Positions 42,513 through 52,701 of a DNA stretch of 64,000 nt are shown here, piece by piece. The stretch is from positions 62,001-126,000 of the forward strand of contig CAWFQA010000004.1 of NCBI GenBank assembly GCA_963817855.1, read 5' to 3'. The position numbers and the translations under genes are program-made. Below the pieces are notes generated by a model. It was not told where the DNA came from. It ran no database searches and worked only from the letters and a program-made list of their open reading frames with translations. How positions within the stretch are numbered: the stretch's first letter is position 1; each line of letters begins with the position of its first letter. The DNA comes from JAKAAZ01 sp963817855 (GTDB lineage: Bacteria > Acidobacteriota > Terriglobia > Terriglobales > Acidobacteriaceae).

Positions 42513-45035
42513 CTAGCGCATGGACTGCTGCACCTCTTGCAGCCAGCCAGCCGGTTTAAGGATCTCACGCGGGCGGGAGCCGTCGGCGGGACCGACAATC
42601 CCATCCCGCTCCATTAGGTCAATCAGGTGAGCCGCGCGGCCGTAGCCAATGCGCATGCGACGCTGCAGCAGGGAAGTGGAGGCCTTGCCAAACTCCAGGA
42701 CGAGACGAACCGCGTCCTCAAACAGCTCATCGTTCGCTTCCTGGTCTCCCGCGCCCTCTGAACCTTCCCGGCCCTTGTCCTCATGCGGAGCTTCCAGGAA
42801 TCCTTCAGCATATTCGGCCGTACCCTGCGACTTCCAGAACTCAACTACGGCGCTGATTTCTTTTTCCGTCACGAAGGGAGCGTGAATGCGTTGCAGACGC
42901 GACGTACCCGGCGCGAGGAAGAGCATGTCGCCGCGCCCGAGAAGGGATTCTGCGCCGTTGGAGTCGAGAATCGTGCGCGAGTCCACCTTCGTGGCCAGTC
43001 GGAAGGACATCCGGGTGGGAACGTTGGCCTTGATCAGACCGGTGATGACATCTACCGAAGGACGCTGGGTGGCCAGTACCAAGTGAATGCCGACAGCACG
43101 CGCCATTTGAGCCAGGCGGGTGATGGATTCTTCCACATTGGCGCGGTCGAGCATCATTAAATCGGCCAGCTCGTCGATGATGATCACGATGATTGGCAGC
43201 GGCTTTTCGTCCGGATTGTCAGCTTCGAACAGACTGGGCGTTGTCTCGAAAAGCTTGTTGTATTGCTCCAGATTGCGCACGCTGCGGGAGGCCAGCAGCT
43301 TCAGCCGCCGCTCCATTTCCCGAACAGCGTTGCGCAGGGCGTTGGCCGCCAGTTTCGGCTCGGTGATGATAGGCGTGAACAGGTGCGGAATGCCTTCATA
43401 CATACCCAGCTCCACGCGCTTCGGATCGACCAGGATCAGGCGGACCTGCTCCGGAGTCGCCTTGAACAGAACCGACATGATCATGGCATTGATTGCCACG
43501 GATTTGCCGCTGCCGGTCGAGCCGGCAATCAACACGTGAGGCATGGTGGTCAGGTCGGCATGGATGATGCGGCCGTTGATGTCCTTGCCCATGGTCAGCG
43601 TCAGCCGGGATTTGCTATGGGTGAAGCTGTCGGCCTCAATCATGTCGCGCAGCCAGATGGTTTCGCGTTCCAAATTGGGGACCTGCAGGCCGACGGTGCT
43701 TTTTCCGGGCATGCGTTCAATCAGGATGCTTTCGGCACGCATCGCCAGGCAAAGATCGTCCTGGAGTCCGACGACGCGGCTGTATTTCACGCCGGCATCG
43801 GGACGAAATTCAAACGTCGTGACGACGGGGCCGGGGTTGATTTGAACCACCTGACCATGGACATCGAACTCAGCGTACTTTTCCACCAGAACGCGGGCTT
43901 CTTCGAGCAGCGCATCCTCGCGAATCACCTGCTTTTCCTCGCTGCGATGCAACAACGTGCTGGGGGGCAGGCGATAGCCTTCGATGGCCTTGGCGGTGAC
44001 GGTGACGGACTTGGCGGCAGCGTCGGCGCGGGTGCCAATTTGAACATGCAACGCCGGAGAGCTATCCGCGGGCGCGTGACCCGGTTGCAGCGACTGCAGC
44101 GAGGGAATGGGGCGAGCAAATTCAATCTCGTCTGATTTGGCAAATTTGGAGACGGCGGGATTGGCACGCGGATGTTCGACGGCAGTGGTGAATTCATCGT
44201 CATCCACGTCGGTCGCCGATGAAACGCCATGCGCTAGCTGTTGCGGCGGAGGCGCGGGCACAGGTTCCTCCCAGAAATCGGGACGCTTGCGGACGCGGGT
44301 CGGGACAACATCCTTGCGCGTGTCCTCAAACATGCGCGGATCGTCTTCCGGATGATTCGCCAGGGCAGCCTGTTCCTTCGCCAGGGTTCGAGCGGCGATG
44401 CGCGCGGCCTTGCGTTCCGCGCGGCGAATACTCCAATTGCGCCAGCGGTCGCGCCATGCTGCGATGAATGCAAAGCGGACGGTAAGCCAGTTGCGCAGGC
44501 TGGCGACGCTGAAGGTGGTGGTCAAATAGAGCGCGGCCGCGACCAGGGTCATCGACAGGATGCAGGCGCCGGGATAATTCAGATAGTGGGTCAATATTTC
44601 CGCGATGGCGCCGCCGATCATGCCTTCAATCGGAATGGTATGGAGCCAACGCAGGTGGCCGGGAAGCAGACCGAGCAGCGCGGGCACAAAAATCAGGCAC
44701 AAAAGGCCGCCGATGAGCTTGGAAATCGGGGAGCCGACAGGCCGCGAACGCAGCCAGATCCATCCCAGACCGCCAACCAGCAGGGGTGCCAGGAAGGCCG
44801 AAAGACCCTCCGCCTGCAACAGCAGATCGCTTAGCCCCGCGCCGAGCAGACCAGCCCAATTATGCGCGGGACGGCCTGATAAATAGCCGCCGGCAGTGTC
44901 GAGAGAGGGATCGAGTGGGGTGTAGGAAGCCAGAGCAAGAAGTAAGAGGAGGGCGCAGGCCAGCAGGAGCAGACCAACCAGCTCGTTCAGCCGGCGGTTC
45001 TTGGTTGGCGAAAAGACGCGTTGCACAACTTTCAT
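42513..45035 (-). CDS. ftsK: DNA translocase FtsK/SpoIIIE
   Basis: 840 residues from ATG 45035. Four N-terminal membrane spans (about 15-220) anchor it at the septum; a charged linker (about 230-400) follows; the RecA-like motor has Walker A AGSTGSGKSVAIN and Walker B VIIIDELADLMM; the C-terminal winged-helix gamma domain (about 770-835: LVLEFGKASTSLLQRRMRIGYGRAA) reads DNA polarity. FtsK pumps chromosome ends through the closing septum and activates XerCD at dif. A longer frame to 45263 overlaps the divergent gene's start and is rejected. Confidence 0.95.
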   Translation of the reverse strand: MKVVQRVFSPTKNRRLNELVGLLLLACALLLLLALASYTPLDPSLDTAGGYLSGRPAHNWAGLLGAGLSDLLLQAEGLSAFLAPLLVGGLGWIWLRSRPVGSPISKLIGGLLCLIFVPALLGLLPGHLRWLHTIPIEGMIGGAIAEILTHYLNYPGACILSMTLVAAALYLTTTFSVASLRNWLTVRFAFIAAWRDRWRNWSIRRAERKAARIAARTLAKEQAALANHPEDDPRMFEDTRKDVVPTRVRKRPDFWEEPVPAPPPQQLAHGVSSATDVDDDEFTTAVEHPRANPAVSKFAKSDEIEFARPIPSLQSLQPGHAPADSSPALHVQIGTRADAAAKSVTVTAKAIEGYRLPPSTLLHRSEEKQVIREDALLEEARVLVEKYAEFDVHGQVVQINPGPVVTTFEFRPDAGVKYSRVVGLQDDLCLAMRAESILIERMPGKSTVGLQVPNLERETIWLRDMIEADSFTHSKSRLTLTMGKDINGRIIHADLTTMPHVLIAGSTGSGKSVAINAMIMSVLFKATPEQVRLILVDPKRVELGMYEGIPHLFTPIITEPKLAANALRNAVREMERRLKLLASRSVRNLEQYNKLFETTPSLFEADNPDEKPLPIIVIIIDELADLMMLDRANVEESITRLAQMARAVGIHLVLATQRPSVDVITGLIKANVPTRMSFRLATKVDSRTILDSNGAESLLGRGDMLFLAPGTSRLQRIHAPFVTEKEISAVVEFWKSQGTAEYAEGFLEAPHEDKGREGSEGAGDQEANDELFEDAVRLVLEFGKASTSLLQRRMRIGYGRAAHLIDLMERDGIVGPADGSRPREILKPAGWLQEVQQSMR

Positions 45036-45249
45036 TGGGGGCGCTTGAACACTCCTGCGAAAGCGACAGTCAACCGTCGGCCGCCAGAATGCCAGAGACA
45101 CCAGAGCATTTCGATTATGCCAGAATCCGCGGCAAAACCAGCGAAAAATCGGGTGGGCTGCAAAAGTATTCCCCTGTGAACCCGCTTTCCGTTCCGGCGC
45201 TGAACGTGTATGAAAGAGGGGAACTCCACTTGCGAAAGGAATTACCACC

Positions 45250-45822
45250 GTGCTCCAAAGCATGTTCCATCTACAGGTTCCGTTGATTGAGAAGATTCTC
45301 CGGCCGATTATTGTCTACTTTTTCCTGATCTTTCTGCTGCGCATCTTCGGCAAGCGGGAACTGGCGCAGCTGAATCCCTTCGATTTGGTGGTTTTGTTGT
45401 CGTTGTCGAATGTGGTGCAGAATGCCCTGATCGGCAATGACAATTCCATTTCAGGAGGGATTGTGGGCGCGCTGTCGCTGCTGACGATCAACTGGCTGGT
45501 GGTGCGGTTTTTGTACAGCAGCCCCAAGGCGGACCGCCTGGTGGAGGGCACAGAGCAAGTGCTGGTGTCGGACGGAGTGGTGGATCGGGCAGCGCTGCGG
45601 CAGGAGTTATTGACAGAAAATGAGCTGCTTGCTGTGATCCACCATCAGGGCTTCGATGGCTTCGAAAGCGTCAAGAAATGCGTGCTGGAGCCGAATGGTT
45701 CGTTCTACATTGAGGGCCGCGCGCCGAGCGAGGTGCAGGAGCATCACGAGGACATTGTGAGAAGGCTGGAGCAGGTGCAGCGAGAACTACAACAGATTCG
45801 CCGGCAATTGCCGGCCAGCTGA
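45250..45822 (+). CDS. DUF421 (YetF/YcaP-like) membrane protein
   Basis: 190 residues. Three membrane spans in the first 85 residues (IVYFFLIFLLRIFGKRELAQLNPFD is the family's most conserved segment, shown in part by its FGKRELAQLNPFD words), then a cytoplasmic domain with ENELLAVIHHQGFDGFESVKKCVLEPNG. The C-terminus ends in a coiled-coil helix (EDIVRRLEQVQRELQQIRRQL). Function unknown; in Bacillus relatives are linked to germination and stress. The GTG at 45250 is chosen because AAGGA lies ten bases upstream; an ATG at 45262 is possible. Divergent from ftsK. Confidence 0.85.
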   Translation: MLQSMFHLQVPLIEKILRPIIVYFFLIFLLRIFGKRELAQLNPFDLVVLLSLSNVVQNALIGNDNSISGGIVGALSLLTINWLVVRFLYSSPKADRLVEGTEQVLVSDGVVDRAALRQELLTENELLAVIHHQGFDGFESVKKCVLEPNGSFYIEGRAPSEVQEHHEDIVRRLEQVQRELQQIRRQLPAS

Positions 45823-45965
45823 TGAGGTGTAAAGCGCTGAGTGTCGGAATGGTCGTCGCGCTTGCAAAGTCGCTTGGGCTGCATCTATAAGTGGAGGTGC
45901 GTCGGTGGGAATGGAAAGCTGATACTTGGATCGAATCCAGTCCTATCGCAAAGTCAGAACGACTG

Positions 45966-46035
45966 TGATGTGAACAGAGAAGCAAGTTCCTCGACTGCGC
46001 CCTTCTCTTCGCAAGGATTTCGCTCGGGATGACAG
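45966..46035 (+). repeat. Dispersed intergenic repeat, family B, copy 2
   Basis: Matches 4507-4576 in left half (GTGAACAGAGAAGCAAGTTCC) (20 bases shown in part) and right half (TTTCGCTCGGGATGACAG then a T-run). It fills part of the 345-bp gap before acsA, in which nothing else but upstream DNA of acsA was seen. Confidence 0.6.
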
Positions 46036-46168
46036 TTTTTTCACCGCAATGCGTTTGCTCTAAAACTGACGCGCATTTGCGAGTCGTAATAGAAACCCGC
46101 TACTGTAAGGCAGTGCGTACATCGCACGCCAATTGAGTGCCTCTATCAAGGGAGCTGATGTTTTGCCA

Positions 46169-48127
46169 ATGATGGAACAGCCAGATACAAGTTTTCACTC
46201 GTTGCTGCACGAATTGCGAGTTATCCCTCCGCCGCCAGAGTTTGCCGCGAAAGCACACATCCGCAGCTCGGAGGAATACGAGGCGCTCTATCGCCGTTCG
46301 GTGGAGAAGCCGGAGGAATTCTGGGCCGCTGCCGCCAACGAACTGCATTGGTTCCAGCCCTGGACGCAGGTGCTGGAATGGAATGAGCCGTGGGCCAAGT
46401 GGTTTGTGGGCGGCAAGATGAACCTGGCCTACAACTGCCTGGACCTTCAGGTGGAGCGGGGGCGGGGCGGCAAGACCGCGATTCTGTGGGAGAGTGAATC
46501 GGGCGAGGTCCGCAAATATACATTTCTGCAATTGCTGGATCAGGTGCAGCGCTTCGCGAATGTGCTGAAACTTCAGGAGGTAAAGAAAGGCGACTGCGTC
46601 GCACTGTATATGGGAATGGTGCCGGAACTGGCCATCGCGATTCTCGCGTGTGCGCGAATCGGCGCCGTACATTCGGTGATCTTTGGCGGATTTGCCGCCA
46701 GCGCGCTGGTGGATCGCATCAACGACGCACAATCCGTGCTGGTGATTACGCAGGACGCAGCATGGCGGCGCGGACAGGAAATCCCCCTAAAAACGACGGT
46801 TGATGAAGCACTGGAAAAATGTCCTTCGGTGAAGAAGACGATCGTGTTGCGCCGAACGGGAACCAAGATTCCAATGCGCGCAGGTCGCGATGTCTGGTGG
46901 GATGCGGAGATTTCCCAGGTGGACAATGTGTGTCCCGCCGAGCCGCTTGATGCGGAGCATCCGCTCTATATCCTGTATACCTCTGGAACGACCGGCAAAC
47001 CGAAGGGAATTGTGCACACTACCGGCGGCTATGCGGTGCATACGTATTTGACCAGCAAGCTCGTATTCGATCTGAAGGACGACGATATCTACTGGTGCAC
47101 CGCCGACATCGGCTGGGTCACCGGACACTCCTATGTGATCTACGGAATTTTGCAAAACGGTGTCACGTCGGTGATGTATGAAGGCGCACCGAATTTTCCG
47201 GAGAATGACCGCTTCTGGAAGATCATTGACGATCACAAGGTCAGCATCTTTTACACTGCGCCGACTGCCATCCGCGCTTTCATCAAGTGGGGCGATGAAT
47301 TTCCCAATCGCCACAAGCTGACTAGTTTGCGGCTGCTGGGCAGCGTGGGGGAGCCCATCAATCCTGAGACGTGGATTTGGTATTCGGCGGTGATCGGCAA
47401 AAACCGTTGCCCAATTGTGGATACGTGGTGGCAGACGGAGACGGGCGGCATCATGATTACGTCGATCCCCGGCGCGGTAGCGAATAAGCCGGGGTCGGCG
47501 GGCAAGCCATTCTTCGGAATTGTGCCGGACATAGTGAATCAAGCGGGCCAACCGGTGCCGGAGGGAAATGGGGGGCTGTTGATACTTCGCAAGCCTTGGC
47601 CGGGGATGGCGCGCACGATTTACAACGATCCGGATCGATACGTGAAGCAATATTGGTCGACCATTCCTGGGGCGTATCTCACCGGCGATGGCGCGCGTTG
47701 CGATACGGATGGCTATTACTGGTTGATGGGGCGGGTGGACGATGTGATCAATGTCTCCGGACATCGACTGGGAACCATGGAGATTGAGTCGGCGCTTGTG
47801 GCACATCCCAAGGTGGCGGAAGCCGCGGTCGTAGGGCGTCCCGATGCATTGAAGGGCCAGGCAATTGCGGCCTTCGTGACGCTGGAGTCGCAGTACAAGC
47901 CGTCGTTGGCGCTGAAAGATGAGCTGCGCGCCTGGGTGGCGAAAGAAATTGGCGCGCTGGCGCGGCCGGATGATCTTCGCTTTACAGATAGCTTGCCGAA
48001 GACGCGCTCGGGAAAGATCATGCGGCGACTGCTGCGCGAACTCGCCGAAACTGGCGAGGTGAAGGGTGACACGACAACGCTGGAGGATCTGGGAATTCTG
48101 GCGAGACTACGCGAGCAGGAAGAATAG
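46169..48127 (+). CDS. acsA: Acetyl-CoA synthetase (AMP-forming)
   Basis: About 652 residues. Motifs of the adenylate-forming superfamily in order: ILYTSGTTGKPKGIVHTTGGY, DIGWVTGHSYVIYG, VDTWWQTETGG, LTGDGA and the C-terminal catalytic-lysine motif PKTRSGKIMRRLLR, the site of inhibitory acetylation in homologues. It activates acetate to acetyl-CoA with ATP. Start uncertain: AGGGAG is eight bases before a TTG at 46163 and fourteen before ATG 46169, with a weaker upstream TTG at 46133; the homologous part begins after all three. No acetate transporter is adjacent. Confidence 0.95.
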   Translation: MMEQPDTSFHSLLHELRVIPPPPEFAAKAHIRSSEEYEALYRRSVEKPEEFWAAAANELHWFQPWTQVLEWNEPWAKWFVGGKMNLAYNCLDLQVERGRGGKTAILWESESGEVRKYTFLQLLDQVQRFANVLKLQEVKKGDCVALYMGMVPELAIAILACARIGAVHSVIFGGFAASALVDRINDAQSVLVITQDAAWRRGQEIPLKTTVDEALEKCPSVKKTIVLRRTGTKIPMRAGRDVWWDAEISQVDNVCPAEPLDAEHPLYILYTSGTTGKPKGIVHTTGGYAVHTYLTSKLVFDLKDDDIYWCTADIGWVTGHSYVIYGILQNGVTSVMYEGAPNFPENDRFWKIIDDHKVSIFYTAPTAIRAFIKWGDEFPNRHKLTSLRLLGSVGEPINPETWIWYSAVIGKNRCPIVDTWWQTETGGIMITSIPGAVANKPGSAGKPFFGIVPDIVNQAGQPVPEGNGGLLILRKPWPGMARTIYNDPDRYVKQYWSTIPGAYLTGDGARCDTDGYYWLMGRVDDVINVSGHRLGTMEIESALVAHPKVAEAAVVGRPDALKGQAIAAFVTLESQYKPSLALKDELRAWVAKEIGALARPDDLRFTDSLPKTRSGKIMRRLLRELAETGEVKGDTTTLEDLGILARLREQEE

Positions 48128-48171
48128 CTAGGCGAACTGCCAACCCATCACAGAAAATATTGAGGCGCGGA

Positions 48172-50625
48172 ATGAGCATCACGAGACGCAGATTTCTCGG
48201 GATCGCGGCGTATGCTGGCACGGGCGCGGTGGCAGCGTCATTTCCGGATCCGTCGTTGCTGTTCGCAGCTCCGGAATTAGCAAGCGGATTGGGGCGCTAC
48301 GTCACTGGGGAGCAGATGGCGGCGACCCCCGCGACGTTTTATCGTGCCTATCGATCGAAGCCGTCCACTGATCCGCACATCACCACCTGGCTGCAGATCG
48401 ACCTGGGCAAAAGCCACGCCATTGACGCGGTGAAGCTGTATCCCGCATGCGAGCGCATGTACCCCCTGCTGGATGAATACTACGGCGGCGAAGGTTTTCC
48501 ACGGCGGTTCAAGATTGAAGCATCGAATGACGCGGCGATGATGGGCGCGAAAACAATCGCAGATTTCTCGGGCGCGGACTTTCCCGATCCCGAGGACAAC
48601 ATCACGCAGTTTGCGGTGGCGGGCGTAGCGGGACGCTATGTACGCCTGACCGCGACGGAAATGCGCCCGGTGAAGACGTCGGAGCTATTGGGCTCTGCAC
48701 TGAAAAATAGTCCCGACTACAACCTGACGCTGGCGAAGATCGCGGTGATCTCAGGCGGCCACGATATTGCAGTCGAGTGCCCGGTGACAGCAGACGAGAC
48801 CTATGGCAATGCGCTCGACCTGGCTCAGATTACGCGTCAGTTGCGTGCGCAGGGCGAAGGGATTGTGACCGATCATCCGGAAAATGTAATTCTGGCGAGT
48901 GAGTGGAAGGCTGCGGCGTATAAGGTTCAGGTGCCGCGCAGGGGAGTGACGCTGCAGCGCGGAATTTTCCAGACGGCCATGGAAAACAACATTGCCTATC
49001 TGATGAATTCGTATTCCGCGGATCAGTTGTTGCGGCAATTTCGCGAGCGCGCGGGAAAACCGAATCCGCCGGGGCTGCCCAAGCCTAACAAATTCTGGGA
49101 GGAGGACCTGGCGGGATCGAATGCCGGACGCTTTTTGATGGGTGCGGGAAATACGGTTCGCTGGATCGACAATCCCGAGCTGCATCAGCGGATGAATCAG
49201 GTGGTCGATGGCATCGAGGAATGTCGACAGCCGAATGGCTACATCATGGCGTATCCGGAGGACACGATTTTCTATTCCGAGCGCGGCGCTTACACGCGTG
49301 CATGGTTAACGCACGGATTGTTAGAGGCGGGATACGGAGGCAATCCAAAAGCGTTTGAATTGCTGCGCGGAAATTACGATTGGTTCAACCAGTGCGAATA
49401 TCTGCCGAAGTTATTGCGCGGCGCGGTCCAGGGTGGCCAGGGAATGATTGCCAACACCCGCATGAGCCTCAGCCCTGTTGGCAAGCCGAAGGATGCGCAA
49501 GTGGTCCAGCAATATTTTCAGGAGAATTTTTGGCTGGAACATCTGGCGCGGCAGGAGCAGGAAACGGTCTGGCAATATCCTTATGACCGGCCGCATTGTT
49601 ATCTGTTGACCAATATGGAAGCCTACGCCGATTTGTATACGGCGACGGGCGACCCGCGTTATCGTGACGCAGTGCTGGGCGGATGGAATCTGTATCGGGG
49701 TAACTGGCAGCAAATTGGCGGCAGCATATCGATCATCGAATTTGAGAAGGACCCGCCGGGTTCGAATTACGTGCATCAGAAGTTGGGGGAAAATTGCGGA
49801 AGCTCGTTTTGGATTTTGTTGAACCAGAGAATTCACCAGCATAATCCGGATGACGAGAAGTATGTCGCCGAGATCGAGAAATCGATTTACAACGTAATCC
49901 TCGCCAACCAGGGCGGCACCACAGGCATTCGATATCACACCATCATGGCAGGGAAGAAAGAAGAGCCGACGCACAACAATACCTGCTGCGAAGGCCAGGG
50001 AACCAGGATGCTGGGTTCGCTGCCGGAACATATTTATTCGATTGCTTCGGATGGCGTGTACGTGAATTTGTTTGAGCCGTCGACGCTCAAATGGCCGCAG
50101 ACAGGCGCATCCGCGCGGTGGAAGATGACGACACAATTTCCGATGGAGCCGGAAGTAAATCTGCAGGTTTCCGCGGCGCAATCTGTGCCGGCGAAAATTC
50201 GCATTCGGGTGCCCGCATGGGCGGCGAAGGAAATGCCGATCCACGTGAATGGCTCATTGGTAGCGACCGGAAAGCCGGGTACGTATGCAGTGATCGAACG
50301 GACGTGGTCAGACAAAGATGCCATTACGTTCACGCTGCCGATAGCATTTCGGCTGACTCGGTATACAGGAGCTGACCAGGCGGAAGGTGCTCCGCGATAT
50401 GGATTGGAGTACGGGCCGATCCTGATGGCTGTGATCGGGTCACCCGATACGGTGCTGCAGATGAAGGGCGGCAAGTATGCCGAAGACTTGCTGGGCCAGA
50501 TCGTCGCCAAGCCGGGTGCGCCACTTCATTTTCAGATCGAGCACAATCCTGGCGTGGAGTTGATGCCGTATTGGCAAGTCGACCAGGAAACTTTTACCTG
50601 CTTGCCGATCGTTCAGGTCACATAG
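48172..50625 (+). CDS. Tat-exported GH127-like glycosidase (DUF1680) with N-terminal discoidin-type domain
   Basis: 817 residues. A twin-arginine signal (SITRRRFLGIAAYAG) leads to a discoidin-like beta domain (about 60-200: TTWLQIDLGKSHAIDAVKLYPA, GRYVRLTATEM). The rest is a GH127 catalytic domain with the zinc-thiolate site of beta-L-arabinofuranosidase HypBA1 apparently kept: Glu540 and Cys542 (GENCGSS) and the Cys605-Cys606 pair (NNTCCEGQG). Predicted to trim arabinofuranosyl or related sugars from plant glycans in the periplasm. TTGAGG stands before the ATG at 48172. Convergent, 12 bases apart, with a secreted esterase-like gene. Confidence 0.82.
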   Translation: MSITRRRFLGIAAYAGTGAVAASFPDPSLLFAAPELASGLGRYVTGEQMAATPATFYRAYRSKPSTDPHITTWLQIDLGKSHAIDAVKLYPACERMYPLLDEYYGGEGFPRRFKIEASNDAAMMGAKTIADFSGADFPDPEDNITQFAVAGVAGRYVRLTATEMRPVKTSELLGSALKNSPDYNLTLAKIAVISGGHDIAVECPVTADETYGNALDLAQITRQLRAQGEGIVTDHPENVILASEWKAAAYKVQVPRRGVTLQRGIFQTAMENNIAYLMNSYSADQLLRQFRERAGKPNPPGLPKPNKFWEEDLAGSNAGRFLMGAGNTVRWIDNPELHQRMNQVVDGIEECRQPNGYIMAYPEDTIFYSERGAYTRAWLTHGLLEAGYGGNPKAFELLRGNYDWFNQCEYLPKLLRGAVQGGQGMIANTRMSLSPVGKPKDAQVVQQYFQENFWLEHLARQEQETVWQYPYDRPHCYLLTNMEAYADLYTATGDPRYRDAVLGGWNLYRGNWQQIGGSISIIEFEKDPPGSNYVHQKLGENCGSSFWILLNQRIHQHNPDDEKYVAEIEKSIYNVILANQGGTTGIRYHTIMAGKKEEPTHNNTCCEGQGTRMLGSLPEHIYSIASDGVYVNLFEPSTLKWPQTGASARWKMTTQFPMEPEVNLQVSAAQSVPAKIRIRVPAWAAKEMPIHVNGSLVATGKPGTYAVIERTWSDKDAITFTLPIAFRLTRYTGADQAEGAPRYGLEYGPILMAVIGSPDTVLQMKGGKYAEDLLGQIVAKPGAPLHFQIEHNPGVELMPYWQVDQETFTCLPIVQVT

Positions 50626-50637
50626 CCCCTTCTGCAG

Positions 50638-52692
50638 CTACTCCCAGAAGATGCGTTTTGGCGCAACCGCAGCCAGGTTTACTTTGACTGGCGCAGCGAT
50701 CGCAGCGAATGTGTTGATGTCAAAATCGCGATAGAGATCGATGCAGATCATTTCCGGATCCTGCACGAAATCCTTTGCATGCTCGTACGCGGTTGCGAAG
50801 CTGGAGATGGATTCGCGGCTCTCCAGCGCGGAAAACAATTCCGGATGAATGGCGGCCGCGACCATTGCAATGATTTGCGCACGTGGTCCGGTGGTGACGA
50901 TGCGAACCGCGGGTGTTGGCTTTTCGGGCAAATGGAAATTATTCGGAGTGGGGGAGCCATCGTCGAGATCCTTGGCCAGCCAGCGAACTACCGCGTTCAC
51001 CTGGGCCGCTTCCATTCCTAACGGGCGTTCGCCAAGCGCGGTGAGCAGCTGGGCGAAAACGGTCGCGCCCGATCGATCCTCGGCCTTGAGTTTGCCTTCG
51101 CCAAAGAACAGTGGATTGAGCACCAGAACGCGCTGTCCGCGATCGACGTCGTCGGCCACATCCACCATGGTGGAGGGCATGCCGGCATCTGCAATCAGGA
51201 TGGTTGTTGGTGCGGTTTCCGGTGCGGTAACGGAGCGGAACAGGATGCCGGTGGCGCTGAGGCTGTTGCTGAATTCGAAGCGATAGGCGTGGCTCTCCAG
51301 CCCTTTTTCGTGAGTGGCGCTGATGGGCCACGCATGCGTGAGGGTGACTGGGGTATAGCGCACCACCTGCTTCAACTTGGCTCGCTGAGACGAGGCCCAC
51401 TCTGCGCTGGGCTGTGCCGGAACCTCATGATGGATGGATTTCGCGAGCGATTGCGCGAGCGAAAGGATGGTGAGGTTGTCCTTGGGCAGGGGAACGGCCA
51501 GGTCCTCGGCGCTTTGGATTTCCGTCTCGGTGTTTGGGAATTCTTCCGGCGATGCGTCGATGTGAAATACGGCGTCGAAGAATTTATAAGAGGCCTCGCG
51601 ATTGTCCAAGCCGTAATTGTGGGTGCCGGGATTCAGATTCAAATGCCACTGCAGATTGTCGGGCTTGCCGTACAGATTGAAGAAAGGCTTGATGTCGGAG
51701 TAGACGCCCTGCTTCAAAATGCCGGCGCGGAAGCAGCAATCGTCCATGGAGTTGTAGATCAACAGGGTTGGACGCGGGGCGCGGACTGCCATGAGTTGGG
51801 CGTAATCGACACCCTGGCGAAAATCGCTGGGGTTCTGCTCGGCGTCGTTGCCGGAATATTCCGGGTGTTCGATCGAAGTGGTGAGCGAACTGAATCCAGC
51901 GACGGGTGCGGCCGGGCCGATGCGTGTGTCGAGCGAGCTGAGCATGATGGATTGCCAGCCGCCTCCGGAAACACCGGTGACGCCGATGCGAGTGCGATCG
52001 ACGTTAGGGTTGTCGTAGAGGTAGTCGAGACCGCGCCGCATTTCCAGGTAGAACAATCCCGCTCCGTCATAGCCGGCCAGATCGAGCAGGGGGCCGTTCT
52101 CGTGGGCATTTCCGGGCTGATCCAGGTCGCCATAATCGAACCATTCCAGGTCGAGAGCGAGCATTCCGCGGCGAGCGTAATTGATGCAGCGTGCCTGTTT
52201 GTGGCCCACAGCTTTGCCGCCGGGCCCATGGCCGTTCACGTTTAAGATCGCCGGGATCTTGCCGGAGATTTTGTCGGGCTCATACAGCAGCGCGGTTGAG
52301 AACATGCCGGGAACAACTTGGTAGCGCAACTTGACGATGCGATAGCCATCGCGCTGGATGACGCCGACTTGCTCAAAATTTGGGGCAGCGTCAATCCAGG
52401 CCTGCGGCCATCCGTGGTAGAGCACGGAGAGTTCGCGGGCGCGAATATGTGCGGCTTCTTGATCCCATTGCTTCCCTGTCGCGGGCAACTCTAGCGGAGG
52501 CACGCGCTTCAGCATGAAGTGTTGCAATTCATCCGCAACGACAGATTGCGATTGAATAGGCTGCGCCAGCAGCGGATTGATCAGATTGCTGTTGGCTTGG
52601 CCACGCGCAGTGGCGCACGCGCACGTTGCAACAAAGGCCGCGAGAAAACAGCGAGCGAACGAAACGTTTAACCTGCAGCTTGAGAAGTTCAT
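50638..52692 (-). CDS. Secreted alpha/beta-hydrolase, acetyl-xylan-esterase-like, two-domain
   Basis: 684 residues with a signal peptide (cleavage near ATARGQA). Residues about 75-380 are an alpha/beta hydrolase of the AXE1/acetyl esterase type: LNVNGHGPGGKAVGHK oxyanion region, the nucleophile elbow GVSGGGWQSIM, Asp in YNSMDDCCF and His in NLNPGTHNYG. The C-terminal part, about 420-684, again resembles a hydrolase fold but I see no intact nucleophile motif in it. Likely removes acetyl or methyl esters from plant polysaccharides, fitting the neighbouring GH127-like gene. Substrate is inferred only from context. Confidence 0.75.
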   Translation of the reverse strand: MNFSSCRLNVSFARCFLAAFVATCACATARGQANSNLINPLLAQPIQSQSVVADELQHFMLKRVPPLELPATGKQWDQEAAHIRARELSVLYHGWPQAWIDAAPNFEQVGVIQRDGYRIVKLRYQVVPGMFSTALLYEPDKISGKIPAILNVNGHGPGGKAVGHKQARCINYARRGMLALDLEWFDYGDLDQPGNAHENGPLLDLAGYDGAGLFYLEMRRGLDYLYDNPNVDRTRIGVTGVSGGGWQSIMLSSLDTRIGPAAPVAGFSSLTTSIEHPEYSGNDAEQNPSDFRQGVDYAQLMAVRAPRPTLLIYNSMDDCCFRAGILKQGVYSDIKPFFNLYGKPDNLQWHLNLNPGTHNYGLDNREASYKFFDAVFHIDASPEEFPNTETEIQSAEDLAVPLPKDNLTILSLAQSLAKSIHHEVPAQPSAEWASSQRAKLKQVVRYTPVTLTHAWPISATHEKGLESHAYRFEFSNSLSATGILFRSVTAPETAPTTILIADAGMPSTMVDVADDVDRGQRVLVLNPLFFGEGKLKAEDRSGATVFAQLLTALGERPLGMEAAQVNAVVRWLAKDLDDGSPTPNNFHLPEKPTPAVRIVTTGPRAQIIAMVAAAIHPELFSALESRESISSFATAYEHAKDFVQDPEMICIDLYRDFDINTFAAIAAPVKVNLAAVAPKRIFWE

Positions 52693-52701
52693 GCACTTAG
52701 T

